Positions 1 through 8,513 of a stretch of 64,000 nucleotides of DNA are shown here, in pieces. The DNA is from Amycolatopsis sp. 195334CR. GTDB taxonomy: Bacteria > Actinomycetota > Actinomycetes > Mycobacteriales > Pseudonocardiaceae. The DNA lies in the NCBI RefSeq assembly GCF_017309385.1, contig NZ_JAFJMJ010000004.1, positions 434,001 to 498,000 on the forward strand, in the 5' to 3' direction. A program made the translations under genes and the position numbers. The first letter of the stretch is position 1, and every line of letters begins with the position of its first letter. The notes beneath the pieces were generated by a model. It did no database searches, was not told the origin of the DNA, and was given only the letters and a program-made list of their open reading frames with translations.

Positions 1-745
1 ACCCGCTTCAGCCCAGGACGCCACCCCGGCCGAGGACGCCTACCGGCCCGGCTACGAACTGGTGGCCGAACGCATCCTCCAGCTGATCGCCGAGTCGGAA
101 CTGCGCCCGGGCGACCGCATGCCGACCGAGAACGAGCTGGCCGCCGGTCTCGGCACCAGCCGGAGCATGGTGCGCGAGGCGGTCAAGATCCTGTCCGCCA
201 TCGGACGGGTGCGGGCGCAGAAGGGCCGCGGCCTCTACGTCGCCGACGATGAGGGCATGCTGGGCTCGGCGCGATGGGGCGGCTTCTTCCTGCCCGCCGA
301 CCTGGACCACGTGTACATGTTGTTCGAGTTCCGCCGGGTCCAGGAAACCGCCGCGAGCCGGCTCGCGGCGAACCACGCCACCCCGGCGGAACTCCGGGCG
401 ATCGCCGACGCCGCCGAGACGTGCCGCCAGGGGCAGGCGACCGGCGACCCGGCGCTCTTCGACCGCGGCGACGACGAGTTCCACCTCGCCGTCGCGGCCG
501 CTTCGCACAACCAGTTCCTCGTCGCCGCGGTGCGCGAGGCCCGCCGGCTGCAGCGCCAGTCCAACATCATCGGCATGCAGGGCGCCGTCGGCGGGCACGC
601 GGCGGAAGCGGTCGAGGAGCACGCGGCGATCCTCCGTGCCGTCCGCGACGGTGATCCGGACACCGCCGCCCAGGCCACCGCCACCCACCTGGACAACACC
701 CTCGAGGACTACCGGCACGAGATCCAGCGCCGCCTCTTCGGCTGA
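1..745 (+). CDS. FadR/GntR-family transcriptional regulator (5' end outside window)
   Basis: Transcription factor with an N-terminal winged helix and an all-helical FCD ligand domain. The HTH contains RPGDRMPTENELA and the recognition-helix segment SRSMVREAVKIL. The reading frame is open to the window edge and continues through RPGYELVAERI, a normal FadR lead-in, so the start lies upstream; the GTG at 62 is an internal possibility that would clip the first helix. The FCD half carries the usual EFRRVQE, DDEFH and EHAAIL segments, whose Asp/His residues bind metal or a carboxylate ligand in the family. It converges with the transporter that ends 9 nt away, so it need not control that gene. Its own target is probably upstream of the window. 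Confidence 0.9.
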   Translation, partial: PASAQDATPAEDAYRPGYELVAERILQLIAESELRPGDRMPTENELAAGLGTSRSMVREAVKILSAIGRVRAQKGRGLYVADDEGMLGSARWGGFFLPADLDHVYMLFEFRRVQETAASRLAANHATPAELRAIADAAETCRQGQATGDPALFDRGDDEFHLAVAAASHNQFLVAAVREARRLQRQSNIIGMQGAVGGHAAEAVEEHAAILRAVRDGDPDTAAQATATHLDNTLEDYRHEIQRRLFG

Positions 746-754
746 GCCCGGCGC

Positions 755-2056
755 TCAGAACGCGCCCGGCAGCACGAGCACCGCCCACGCCGCGACCGGT
801 CCCAGCGCGACGATGACGCAGGTGTAGGCGATGACCTGCCGGTAGAAGCGGGTCCGGTCGACACCGCGGGCGTTGGCGAGGACCAGCGCGCCGTTGGTGG
901 AGAACGGGGAGACGTCCACGATGGTGGTGGCGATGGCCATCGCCACCACCACCCCGGCGACCGGCAGGGAACCGGTGAGCAGCAGGGGGATCGCCATCGG
1001 AATGGTCGCGGTGAGGATCGCCGTGGACGAGGCGAACGCCGAGGTGACGCCGACGATCACGCACAGCACGAGCGCCACCAGCAGCGGGGCGCCCAGGCCG
1101 ACCGCGCCGTGGGCGACCCAGTCGATGGTGCCGGAGTGCTCCAGCACGCCCACGTAGGTGACCATGCCCGCGACCAGGAGGATCGTCGGCCAGCTGATGC
1201 CGTCGACGGCCTTGCCGAGGTTCCCGCGGTCGAGCAGGCCGAGCACGGCACCGGCGGCCAGCGCGAGGAAACCGATCTGCAGGTGGAAGGCGAGCGCGCC
1301 GACCACGAGCACGACCAGCGCGGTGAGCGTGGCGCGCTGGTGCCAGGTCACCGCGACCGTCTTCGCCCTGACCGCGATGGCGACCCCGCCACCGGTCGGC
1401 TCGGTTTCGTCCTCATCGGTGGGCGTGTCGTCCGGCCGTTCGACGAAGCTCTCCTCGCCTCGGCGGCGGAGCAACACGTAGGTGAGACCGGCGAGCAGCA
1501 GGTTGAAACCGAGGCTGGCGAAGAACAACGCGGCGGTCGAGACCGCTAGACCGGACTCGGCCACGATGCCGAACACGAGCGCGCCGGACACCGCCATCGG
1601 GGAGAACGCCCCGGCGTGGGCGCCGCAGATCACCATCATGCCGACCATCAGCGGGCTGATCCGGTAGGTGAAGGCGAAGCTCATCCCGATCGGCACCAGC
1701 AGCGCCACCGCCGCCGGGGTGAAGGTGCCCAGCGCGGTCAGCGTCGCGGCGACGGCGAACAGCACCCACGGCACCAGGATCGCGCGGCCGCGCACGAGCC
1801 GGATCCCGCCCCGCACCAGCAGGTCGATCGTGCCGTTCAGCTTGGCGACGGAGAACAGGTAGGTCACGCCGACCACGGTGACGAACAGCGAGACCGGGAA
1901 GCCCTCGAAGATCTCGTGGTCCTCGAGGCCGAACACGAAGGTGCCGACGGCGAACGACGCGACCAGCGCGAGGATCCCGATGTTGACGGACAGCGCGGTG
2001 GCGACGACGAACATGCCGCCCAGCACCAGGATCGCGATTAACTGTGATGACATCAT
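755..2056 (-). CDS. MatC-like dicarboxylate/anion permease
   Basis: Integral membrane transporter of 434 residues with about 11-12 hydrophobic segments. The first half resembles the MatC N-terminal domain of malonate/dicarboxylate carriers in the ion-transporter superfamily; the PMAVSGALVFG and ILTATIPMAIPLLL segments look like substrate-site hairpins. I place the start at the ATG at 2056 (a second ATG follows at 2053), because GAGG sits a few bases upstream and longer versions lose protein character. The gene lies 61 nt downstream of the PrpF gene on the same strand, so the two likely form one operon importing and isomerising a di- or tricarboxylate. The exact substrate is not readable from sequence. 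Confidence 0.82.
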   Translation of the reverse strand: MMSSQLIAILVLGGMFVVATALSVNIGILALVASFAVGTFVFGLEDHEIFEGFPVSLFVTVVGVTYLFSVAKLNGTIDLLVRGGIRLVRGRAILVPWVLFAVAATLTALGTFTPAAVALLVPIGMSFAFTYRISPLMVGMMVICGAHAGAFSPMAVSGALVFGIVAESGLAVSTAALFFASLGFNLLLAGLTYVLLRRRGEESFVERPDDTPTDEDETEPTGGGVAIAVRAKTVAVTWHQRATLTALVVLVVGALAFHLQIGFLALAAGAVLGLLDRGNLGKAVDGISWPTILLVAGMVTYVGVLEHSGTIDWVAHGAVGLGAPLLVALVLCVIVGVTSAFASSTAILTATIPMAIPLLLTGSLPVAGVVVAMAIATTIVDVSPFSTNGALVLANARGVDRTRFYRQVIAYTCVIVALGPVAAWAVLVLPGAF

Positions 2057-2117
2057 TGTCCTCTTCGTTGTTCCGGCGGCCCGCCCGGACGCCTGGCGTC
2101 CGGAAAGGACGGTGGGG

Positions 2118-3230
2118 TCAGGCGGCCGACGCGGCGGCCGGCGTCGTGAGCGAGGGCTCCAGCGGCTCGTGGTCGGGCAGGGCGAGGGTCGCGTCGCCGA
2201 TCCGGCGGGTGGTCCGGGTGACCCCGACCGCGAGCAGGCCGTCGCGGGCACCCGCGTGGGTGGTCACGACTCCGGCCGGTGTGTCCAGGCGCAGCACCTC
2301 CTGCTCGCCGATGGTGAACTCGGACAGGACGGTAGCCGGTGTGCGCGCGGCGGCGGTGAGCGCGATGCTGCCGGTGATGGCCAGCGCGGGGTGCGTCCGC
2401 CCCATCGACAGCATCCGCACGGTCACGTCCGAACGGCCGGGCCTGCCCGCGCTGACCAGGGCGACCTTGGGGGTGGCACGGGCGGCTCCGTCGGGTTCGG
2501 CGGCGAGCCCCATCCGGACCGCGGCGACGCGGCGGATGCGGTCGAGCCGGGCCAGGACGCCTTCCTGGGCGTCGAGTGCGGCGGGAGAAGCGTCACCGGC
2601 CACACCGACCTCGTCGGCCGGGACGAGTACCACGGGCGCCCCGGCGTCGAGCAGCGTGACGCGTGTCCCGTCCACCACGTCGACGGCGTTGCCCGTGGGG
2701 AGCAGCGCCCCGGTTGTGCGGCCGGCCGGATCGACGAACCACAGGTGCACGCCGAGGCCGGGCTGGGCCACGCCGGGGATGTGGTCGCCGCCGTGCTCGA
2801 TCACCCGGCCTGATGGCGTCGGCACGTCGGCGACGATCAGCTGGCCGGTGTTGGTGTTGGTGATCCGCACCGCGGTCACGTCCCCGGTCGGCGCCACCCA
2901 GCCGCGCCGGAGCGCGTAGGGCCCGACGACGGCCGAGCAGTTGCCGCAGTTGCTCGTCCAGTCCACCGTTCCGTCCGTGATGCCGATCTGGGCGAAGGTG
3001 TACTCGACGTCGATGCCGGGCCGCTCGCTCCTGGCGAGCACGACGGCCTTGCTGGTGGTGGAGGTCGCGCCGCCGACGCCGTCGACCTGGCGCGGGTCGG
3101 GGCTGCCGTAGAGCCGCAGCAGCACCTCGTCCACGCCGCGATCGGGGATCGCGAGCGCGTCGCGTTCGAACACCCAGCACTTGCTGGTGCCACCACGCAT
3201 CCACGTCGCCGGGATCTCTCGCACAGTCAC
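2118..3230 (-). CDS. PrpF-family isomerase (aconitate/methylaconitate or oxalomesaconate type)
   Basis: PrpF proteins are cofactor-independent isomerases of the diaminopimelate-epimerase fold that shift the double bond of unsaturated tricarboxylates such as methylaconitate or 4-oxalomesaconate. Family signatures are present: WMRGGTSKC near the N-terminus, GVGGATSTTSKAV, and SNCGNCSAVVGPYA with the conserved Cys pair. Length (370 residues) is normal. It is the first gene of an operon with the carboxylate permease and is divergent from a LysR regulator, a layout common for catabolism of citrate- or aconitate-like acids. No methylcitrate-cycle genes are nearby, so a role in propionate metabolism is not indicated. 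Confidence 0.88.
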   Translation of the reverse strand: MTVREIPATWMRGGTSKCWVFERDALAIPDRGVDEVLLRLYGSPDPRQVDGVGGATSTTSKAVVLARSERPGIDVEYTFAQIGITDGTVDWTSNCGNCSAVVGPYALRRGWVAPTGDVTAVRITNTNTGQLIVADVPTPSGRVIEHGGDHIPGVAQPGLGVHLWFVDPAGRTTGALLPTGNAVDVVDGTRVTLLDAGAPVVLVPADEVGVAGDASPAALDAQEGVLARLDRIRRVAAVRMGLAAEPDGAARATPKVALVSAGRPGRSDVTVRMLSMGRTHPALAITGSIALTAAARTPATVLSEFTIGEQEVLRLDTPAGVVTTHAGARDGLLAVGVTRTTRRIGDATLALPDHEPLEPSLTTPAAASAA

Positions 3231-3465
3231 TCCTTCTCGAGGGAACGACGGCTACCCTCACCCGCGCCAAGGTTGAGCACAATCACGAGAAACTGAAGGA
3301 CCCTGAAGCGTTGCTTCACGCTCGATCGGCCTAACTGGGCGGCCAGAATCGATTGTTCGGGGAAAGTCCCAGTTGAGAGCCGGGGTTCGTGCCTAAAGCT
3401 AGACTGCACGGAAGTCCTCGCACAGTGGATCGACCGCACCAGACTTTTTCGCCCGAGGAGTGTCC
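3231..3465. promoter_or_regulatory. Divergent promoter region with perfect inverted repeat (candidate LysR operator)
   Basis: This 235-base region separates the prpF-like gene from the divergent LysR gene and contains no credible gene. It holds a perfect 6-bp inverted repeat with a 3-nt spacer, TGAAGCGTTGCTTCA, at 3304-3318, and is clearly more AT-rich than its surroundings. A palindrome between a LysR gene and its divergent operon is the usual site for such a regulator. No protein-binding evidence exists; the assignment is inference from position and symmetry. Confidence 0.5.
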
Positions 3466-4377
3466 ATGTTGGACGTCCGGCGCCTGGCCCTGCTCGCGGC
3501 CGTGGTGGACACGGGATCGATGACCGCCGCCGCCGAACAGCTCGGCTACACCGCGTCCGCGGTCTCGCAGCAGCTACGCCGGCTCGAAGTGGAGGCCGGG
3601 CAACCCCTGCTGCACCGGCAGGCCAGGGGAGTGCGCCCCACCGAGGCGGGCGCCGTGCTGGCGGGCCACGCCCGCCACATCCTCCGCCGGCTCAGCGCCG
3701 CCGAGGCCGATCTGGCCGAACTCGCCGGACTGCGCCGGGGGACCCTTTCGATGGGGGTGTTCCCGACCATCGCCAGCGCGCTGCTGCCGCAGGCGGTCAG
3801 CCGGTTCCGCCGCCAGTACCCCGACCTCCGCCTGGACGTGCGCAGCACCCGGTTCGACGAACTCGTCGAACTGCTGGAGAACGGCACGGTCGGCATCGCG
3901 CTGCTGTGGGACTACGCGTGGAACCGCGTCGACGTGGCCGACATGTCACTGACGCCGCTGCTGGACGATCCGACCGTGCTGATCGTCGCCGCCGACCACC
4001 GCCTCGCCCGCAAGCGGTTCACCACCATGGCCGAACTCGCCGAGGAGGACTGGATCGTGCGAGCCCACGACCACCCGGTGGCCGAGGTGCTCGAACGCAG
4101 CTGCCGCACGGCCGGGTTCACCCCGAAGATCGCCTTCGAGGCCAACGACTACCAGGAGGCGCAGGCGATGGTCAGCGTCGGGCTCGGGGTCGCGTTCGCG
4201 CCGCGGACCGCCGTGCGGAACCCGAATCCGGACGTCCGCGTCCTGGTGCTCGGCCCCGAGGTGCCCGCTCGGCGCATCCTGCTGGCGCACCGCCAGGACC
4301 GCTTGCGGGCTCCGGCAGAACTCGCCATGCACCAGCTCCTGGTCGACGTCGCCCGTGAGTACCAGACGAAGGCCTGA
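3466..4377 (+). CDS. LysR-family transcriptional regulator
   Basis: Typical LTTR of 303 residues: N-terminal winged HTH (MTAAAEQLGYTASAVSQQLR, then LEVEAGQPLLHR) and a two-lobed periplasmic-binding-like effector domain. I prefer the ATG at 3466 over the GTG at 3460, because the GAGGAG Shine-Dalgarno at 3455-3460 would overlap the GTG but is well spaced for the ATG. It is divergent from the PrpF/permease operon and is the probable regulator of those genes, with the ligand likely the transported carboxylate or its product (inference). Confidence 0.92.
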   Translation: MLDVRRLALLAAVVDTGSMTAAAEQLGYTASAVSQQLRRLEVEAGQPLLHRQARGVRPTEAGAVLAGHARHILRRLSAAEADLAELAGLRRGTLSMGVFPTIASALLPQAVSRFRRQYPDLRLDVRSTRFDELVELLENGTVGIALLWDYAWNRVDVADMSLTPLLDDPTVLIVAADHRLARKRFTTMAELAEEDWIVRAHDHPVAEVLERSCRTAGFTPKIAFEANDYQEAQAMVSVGLGVAFAPRTAVRNPNPDVRVLVLGPEVPARRILLAHRQDRLRAPAELAMHQLLVDVAREYQTKA

Positions 4378-4387
4378 GCGGCCGGCG

Positions 4388-5218
4388 TCAGGGCTTGCGG
4401 CCGACGGCGGCGACGATGCAGTTGCCCGCGGCCGGGCGCGGGGTGGTGCGCGGGCCGGTCGGGTACCAGTCGTCGTTGACCACCAGGCCGGGGTCCAGCA
4501 GCTCCAGGCCGACGAGCATCTCCTCGATCTGCGCCCGGGTGCGGAAGTAACCGCGGCTGATGCTGGCGTTGAGGATTGCCTGCACCCGGTGCGCGATCGG
4601 GCTGTGCGCCTCGTCCTCCGGGTCGAAGAAGTGCGAGAACACCACGTAGGAACCCGACGGCAGCGCCTCGATGTACTGCCGCATCACCTCGGCCGGGGCC
4701 AGGCCCTTGTCCGCGTCGTGGTGGTGCATCGTGGCCACCTGCAGCAGGCCGAGCGGGCGCTCGAAGTCGAGGTGCCGCCGCACCGTGTCGTTCTGCAGCA
4801 CCGCGGGCGGGTCGAAGATGTCCGCGCCGACGAGGTAGGTCTTGTCGTTGTCCTCCAGCAGCGCGCGCCCGTGCGCCAGCACCACCGGGTCGTTGTCCAC
4901 GTACACCACGCGCGAATCGCGGTTCTCGCGCTGGGCGACCTGGTGGGTGTTCTCCGCGGTCGGCAGGCCGGAACCGCAGTCGAGGAACTGGTCGATCCCG
5001 GCCTTGCGGGCCAGGAACTCCACCGCCCGGATGAGGAACTTCCGGTTGCTGACGGCGATTTCGTTCACCTCGGGCACGGCCGCGTTCAGCTGCGCGAGCA
5101 GTTGGCGGTCGACCTCGTAGTTGTCCTTGCCGCCGAGCGCCGCGTCGTACGCCCGCGCCACACTCGGCGTGGTGGTGTCGATCCCAGCCGAGGGCAGATC
5201 GGTGCGTTCGTCGGGCAT
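4388..5218 (-). CDS. SAM-dependent methyltransferase-like protein, DUF574/Methyltransf_19 family
   Basis: Member of the actinomycete-expanded DUF574 family of putative SAM methyltransferases. Recognisable features are the N-terminal TPSVARAYDAALGGKDNYEVD, the glycine motif QFLDCGSGLPTAENTH and the acidic VVYVDNDPVVLAH that would hold the SAM ribose. Length (276 residues) is typical. The ATG at 5218 is chosen over the TTG at 5221, with GAGG just upstream. It converges with the LysR gene, ending 10 nt from it. The substrates of this family are unknown, and nothing here narrows them. Confidence 0.88.
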   Translation of the reverse strand: MPDERTDLPSAGIDTTTPSVARAYDAALGGKDNYEVDRQLLAQLNAAVPEVNEIAVSNRKFLIRAVEFLARKAGIDQFLDCGSGLPTAENTHQVAQRENRDSRVVYVDNDPVVLAHGRALLEDNDKTYLVGADIFDPPAVLQNDTVRRHLDFERPLGLLQVATMHHHDADKGLAPAEVMRQYIEALPSGSYVVFSHFFDPEDEAHSPIAHRVQAILNASISRGYFRTRAQIEEMLVGLELLDPGLVVNDDWYPTGPRTTPRPAAGNCIVAAVGRKP

Positions 5219-5367
5219 CAATACCTCGCTCGTTTCGTGCTGGTGCTGGGGGTTCTGTGGCGTGATTCACGTACCTTACCGCTCACGCGAGCGCGCCAGG
5301 ACCGGCCCGCCCGGGTGCTGCCGGATAATCGCGTGACTCCGGTTTCGCGGTGTGTGACCGTGCCGCC
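5219..5367. promoter_or_regulatory. Divergent promoter region between two methyltransferase genes
   Basis: About 150 bases with no gene. It contains an 11-bp perfect palindrome, CGTGATTCACG, at 5261-5271, followed by a short AT-containing stretch. It probably holds both divergent promoters; the palindrome is a possible operator, with no regulator gene adjacent to point to. Confidence 0.3.
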
Positions 5368-6084
5368 ATGGATGATGATCTCGACCTGCTCCGCCGCGGC
5401 CGGATGCGGTGGAACACCCCGCTTTCGCCGTCGCACGCCGAACTCCTGCTCGACCGGCTTGACCTGCGTGAAGGCCTGAGCGTGACCGATCTCGGCTGCG
5501 GCTGGGGCGAGTTCCTGCTGCGCGCGGCGGCCCGCACGGGCCGGGGGACTGGCGTGGACACCGACCCGGCCGGTCTGGCGCGCGGGCGCGCGCTGGCGGC
5601 GGAACGGGGTCTCGCGGACCGCGTCGAGTTCGTCCACGCCGACGCCTCGACCTGGGCCGAGCCCACCGATCGGGTGGTCTGTGTCGGCGCTTCCCACGCG
5701 TTCGGCGGTACGCGGGCCGCGGTGGAAGCACTGGCACCACTGGTGTCCGGCGGCGGCCGGGTGCTTTTCGGTGACGGTTTCTGGCAGCGGACCCCGGGCC
5801 AGGCGGCCGTGGACATCTTCGGCACCGAGACGCGGACGCTGGCCGACCTGGCGGACACCGTCCGCGCGGCCGGCTGGCGGATCCTGCACCTGAGCACCGC
5901 CGACGAGCACGAGTGGGATGAGTTCGAGTCCACCTCGCTGCTCGCGCTGGAGGAGTGGCTGCTGGACCACGGCGCGGACCCGCGGGCGGCGGAGATCCGG
6001 GACTGGCTCGACACGCGACGGCACCAGTACCTCCACGACTACCGCGGCGTGCTCGGCTTCGCGCACCTGGTTCTGGCGCGCTGA
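5368..6084 (+). CDS. Class I SAM-dependent methyltransferase
   Basis: Rossmann-fold methyltransferase of 238 residues. Motif I is VTDLGCGWGEFLLRAA, followed by an acidic ribose-binding GVDTDPAG segment and VEFVHADAS. The motif IV region reads VVCVGASHAFGG. The ATG at 5368 gives MDDDLDLLRRG and is preferred to the in-frame upstream codon at 5350, which adds residues with no similarity to the family. Divergent from the DUF574 gene. It resembles small-molecule methyltransferases found beside metabolic genes; the substrate is unknown. Confidence 0.85.
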   Translation: MDDDLDLLRRGRMRWNTPLSPSHAELLLDRLDLREGLSVTDLGCGWGEFLLRAAARTGRGTGVDTDPAGLARGRALAAERGLADRVEFVHADASTWAEPTDRVVCVGASHAFGGTRAAVEALAPLVSGGGRVLFGDGFWQRTPGQAAVDIFGTETRTLADLADTVRAAGWRILHLSTADEHEWDEFESTSLLALEEWLLDHGADPRAAEIRDWLDTRRHQYLHDYRGVLGFAHLVLAR

Positions 6085-6202
6085 CCAGCGCTTTTGCGAA
6101 ATCTCGAAATTTTTCCGGCGGAGCTGCAAAATCCGGGGGCGGTGTTCGTGGAGGTGTCGAAGTGCCGGACCGCCCGGCCACCGCCCTCCGGAGGAGCACC
6201 CC

Positions 6203-6889
6203 ATGACCACGATCGCCACCCGCGCCGGGACCGCGTCCGCCCCGGCCGAGCTGACCGCCGACCGGATCACCAAATCGCTGCTCGGGTACGGCGTGATCGC
6301 CGGCCCGATCTACCTGGCCGCCTCGCTCGTCCAGACCGCGCTGCGGGACGGCTTCGACCCGTCGCGGCACGCGTGGAGCCAGCTCGCCCTCGGCGACGGC
6401 GGCTGGGTGCAGGTGGTGAACCTGGTGCTCACCGGCTTGATGGTGCTCGCCTTCGCGGCCGGCCTGCGGCGGGCGCTGGTCAGTGGCCCGGCCGCGCGGT
6501 GGGCCCCGGCGCTGATCGGGGTGTTCGGGCTGAGCATGGTGGTCGCCGGGGTCTTCCCGGTCGACGCCGGTGGCGGTTTCCCGGCCGGTGCCACCGCACC
6601 GGCGGCGATGAGCACCAGCGCGCTGATCCACTTCGCCGCGGGCGGCATCGGCTTCCCGTGCCTGACCGCCGGGCTGCTGGTGCTCGCCCGCCGCCTCGCC
6701 CGCGAAGGGTTCACCGGCCACGCGCTGGCCACCCGCGTGATCGCGCCGCTGTTCCTCGCCTCGTTCTTCGCGATGGCCTCCGGGGCGCTGAGCGTCCTCG
6801 TTTTCGCCGCCGGGGTGGTGGGTGTGTTCGCCCTCGTCACGGCGCTTTCCGTGCACCGCTACCGTCAGCTGCCCAGCACCGACTGCTGA
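6203..6889 (+). CDS. DUF998-family membrane protein
   Basis: Polytopic membrane protein of 228 residues with about six hydrophobic helices and the DUF998 pattern: GVIAGPIYLAASLVQ at the first helix, the RHAWSQLALGDGGW loop, and a mid-protein VVAGVFPVDAGGG segment. A GGAGGAG Shine-Dalgarno lies just before the ATG. The next gene, a DGPF protein, starts 10 nt downstream, so this is probably the first gene of an operon with the DGPF protein and ECF sigma factor. DUF998 proteins have no established function, and this one may be a membrane partner for the sigma factor (inference). Confidence 0.82.
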   Translation: MTTIATRAGTASAPAELTADRITKSLLGYGVIAGPIYLAASLVQTALRDGFDPSRHAWSQLALGDGGWVQVVNLVLTGLMVLAFAAGLRRALVSGPAARWAPALIGVFGLSMVVAGVFPVDAGGGFPAGATAPAAMSTSALIHFAAGGIGFPCLTAGLLVLARRLAREGFTGHALATRVIAPLFLASFFAMASGALSVLVFAAGVVGVFALVTALSVHRYRQLPSTDC

Positions 6890-6899
6890 AGGAAGAACG

Positions 6900-7268
6900 A
6901 TGCGTTATCTGGTAGTCCTCGAAGCCACCCAGCCCGGCACCCCGCCGCCCGCGGAACTGATGGCGGGCATCATGCGGCTGGGAGCGGAGGCCACGCAGTC
7001 CGGCGCGATGCTCGACAACGCGGGCCTGGCCCCCAGCGCCGACGGCGCGAAGGTCACCCTCGACGGGAGCGAGGTGACCATCACCGACGGCCCCTTCGCC
7101 GAGTCGAAGGAGATGATCAGCTACGCCCTCTACGACACGCGCACCAAGGAAGAGGCGGTGGAGTGGACCCGCCGCTTCCTCGCCCTGCACGCCGAGCACT
7201 GGCCGGGGTGGACGGGGGAGGCGCGGGTGCTGCGGGTGTTCGGTCCCGAAGACATGCCCGGGGCCTGA
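6900..7268 (+). CDS. YCII/DGPF-domain protein
   Basis: Small alpha/beta protein of 122 residues with the diagnostic ITDGPFAESKE motif that names the DGPF group of YCII-related proteins. These occur beside ECF sigma factors of the ECF42 group, and the next gene, which starts directly at the stop codon, is such a sigma factor. The biochemical role is unproven in the family. The start ATG follows GAAGGAAGAACG. Confidence 0.9.
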   Translation: MRYLVVLEATQPGTPPPAELMAGIMRLGAEATQSGAMLDNAGLAPSADGAKVTLDGSEVTITDGPFAESKEMISYALYDTRTKEEAVEWTRRFLALHAEHWPGWTGEARVLRVFGPEDMPGA

Positions 7269-8513
7269 GTGGACCGCTCGGAGGCCGGGCGCGGCACCGT
7301 CGAAGCGATCTGGCGGATCGAATCCGCCCGGTTGGTCGCGGCGCTCGCCCGGTTCACCGGCGACGTCGGCCTCGCCGAGGACCTCGCCCAGGACGCACTG
7401 GTCGCGGCGCTCGAGCAGTGGCCGGTGACCGGGGTGCCGCCGAAGCCGGGAGGCTGGCTGATGACCACCGCGAAGAACCGCGCGATCGACCTGTTCCGCC
7501 GGGACGGCACGCACCGCCGGGCCCTCGAAGCGCTGGGGCACGACGAAGCGAGCACGCCCGAGTACACCTTCGACGACCCGGTGGGCGACGACGAACTCCG
7601 CCTGCTGTTCGCCGCCTGCCACCCCGGTCTCAAGCGCGAGTACCGCGTCGCGCTGACCCTGCGCTGCCTGGCCGGGCTGAGCACGCGGGAGATCGCCGGT
7701 GCCTTCCTGGTCGCCGAGTCCGTGGTCGGGCAGCGCATCTCCCGCGCCAAGAAAACCTTGCGCGACAAGAAGATCCGGCTCGACCTGCCGGAGGCGGGGG
7801 ACCTGCGCGAGCGGCTGGCGTCGGTGCTGGAGGTCATCTACCTGATCTTCAACGAGGGGTACCGAGCCACCTCCGGCGCGAACTGGATGCGCCCCGAACT
7901 CAGCAACGACGCGCTCCGGTTGGCCCGGCGCACGGCGGCGCTGATGCCCGAGGTCGCCGAGGCGCAGGGCCTGCAGGCGCTGCTGGAGCTGACCCACGCT
8001 CGCGCGCCCGCGCGGCACGATGCCGACGGCGCGCCCGTGTTGCTGCCGGACCAGGACCGCGCGCGCTGGGACCGCCTGCTGATCCGGCGTGGCATGGCCG
8101 CGCTGCACCGCGCCTACCGGCTCGGCTCGGCGGGCCCGTACGCCCTGCAGGCGGCGATCGCCGGTTGCCACGCCACGGCCCCCACCGCGGCGGACACCGA
8201 CTGGGCGCGGATCGCCGGGCTGTACGACGTGCTCGAACGGGTTCAGCCCAATCCGGTCGTCACGCTGAACCGGGCGATGGCGCACGGCCACGCCGCCGGA
8301 CCGGCCGCGGGCCTGGCCGTCCTGGACGGGCTGGGGGACGCGCTTTCGCAGTACGCGCAACGGCACGCGGTCGAAGGGGAACTGCTCGCCATGGCCGGGC
8401 GGGAGGAGGAAGCGCGGGCCGCCTACGCGCGGGCCGCCGCCCTGACCGCCAACGAAGCCGAGCGTGTCCTCTTCGGACGGAGGTCGGCCGGACTCACGGG
8501 GTCCGGGCCGTGA
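7269..8513 (+). CDS. ECF RNA polymerase sigma factor, ECF42-like with long C-terminal extension
   Basis: Sigma-70 family factor of 414 residues. Region 2 covers roughly residues 10-80 (LVAALARFTGDVGLAEDLAQ, GWLMTTAKNRAIDLFRR). Region 4 covers about 120-170 (LRCLAGLSTREIAGAFLVAE, then RISRAKKTLRDKK). About 200 helical residues follow and resemble the TPR-like extension of ECF42 factors, which replaces an anti-sigma factor. The GTG start abuts the stop of the DGPF gene, indicating translational coupling. The last 20 nt overlap the end of the convergent methyltransferase gene. Confidence 0.92.
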   Translation: MDRSEAGRGTVEAIWRIESARLVAALARFTGDVGLAEDLAQDALVAALEQWPVTGVPPKPGGWLMTTAKNRAIDLFRRDGTHRRALEALGHDEASTPEYTFDDPVGDDELRLLFAACHPGLKREYRVALTLRCLAGLSTREIAGAFLVAESVVGQRISRAKKTLRDKKIRLDLPEAGDLRERLASVLEVIYLIFNEGYRATSGANWMRPELSNDALRLARRTAALMPEVAEAQGLQALLELTHARAPARHDADGAPVLLPDQDRARWDRLLIRRGMAALHRAYRLGSAGPYALQAAIAGCHATAPTAADTDWARIAGLYDVLERVQPNPVVTLNRAMAHGHAAGPAAGLAVLDGLGDALSQYAQRHAVEGELLAMAGREEEARAAYARAAALTANEAERVLFGRRSAGLTGSGP

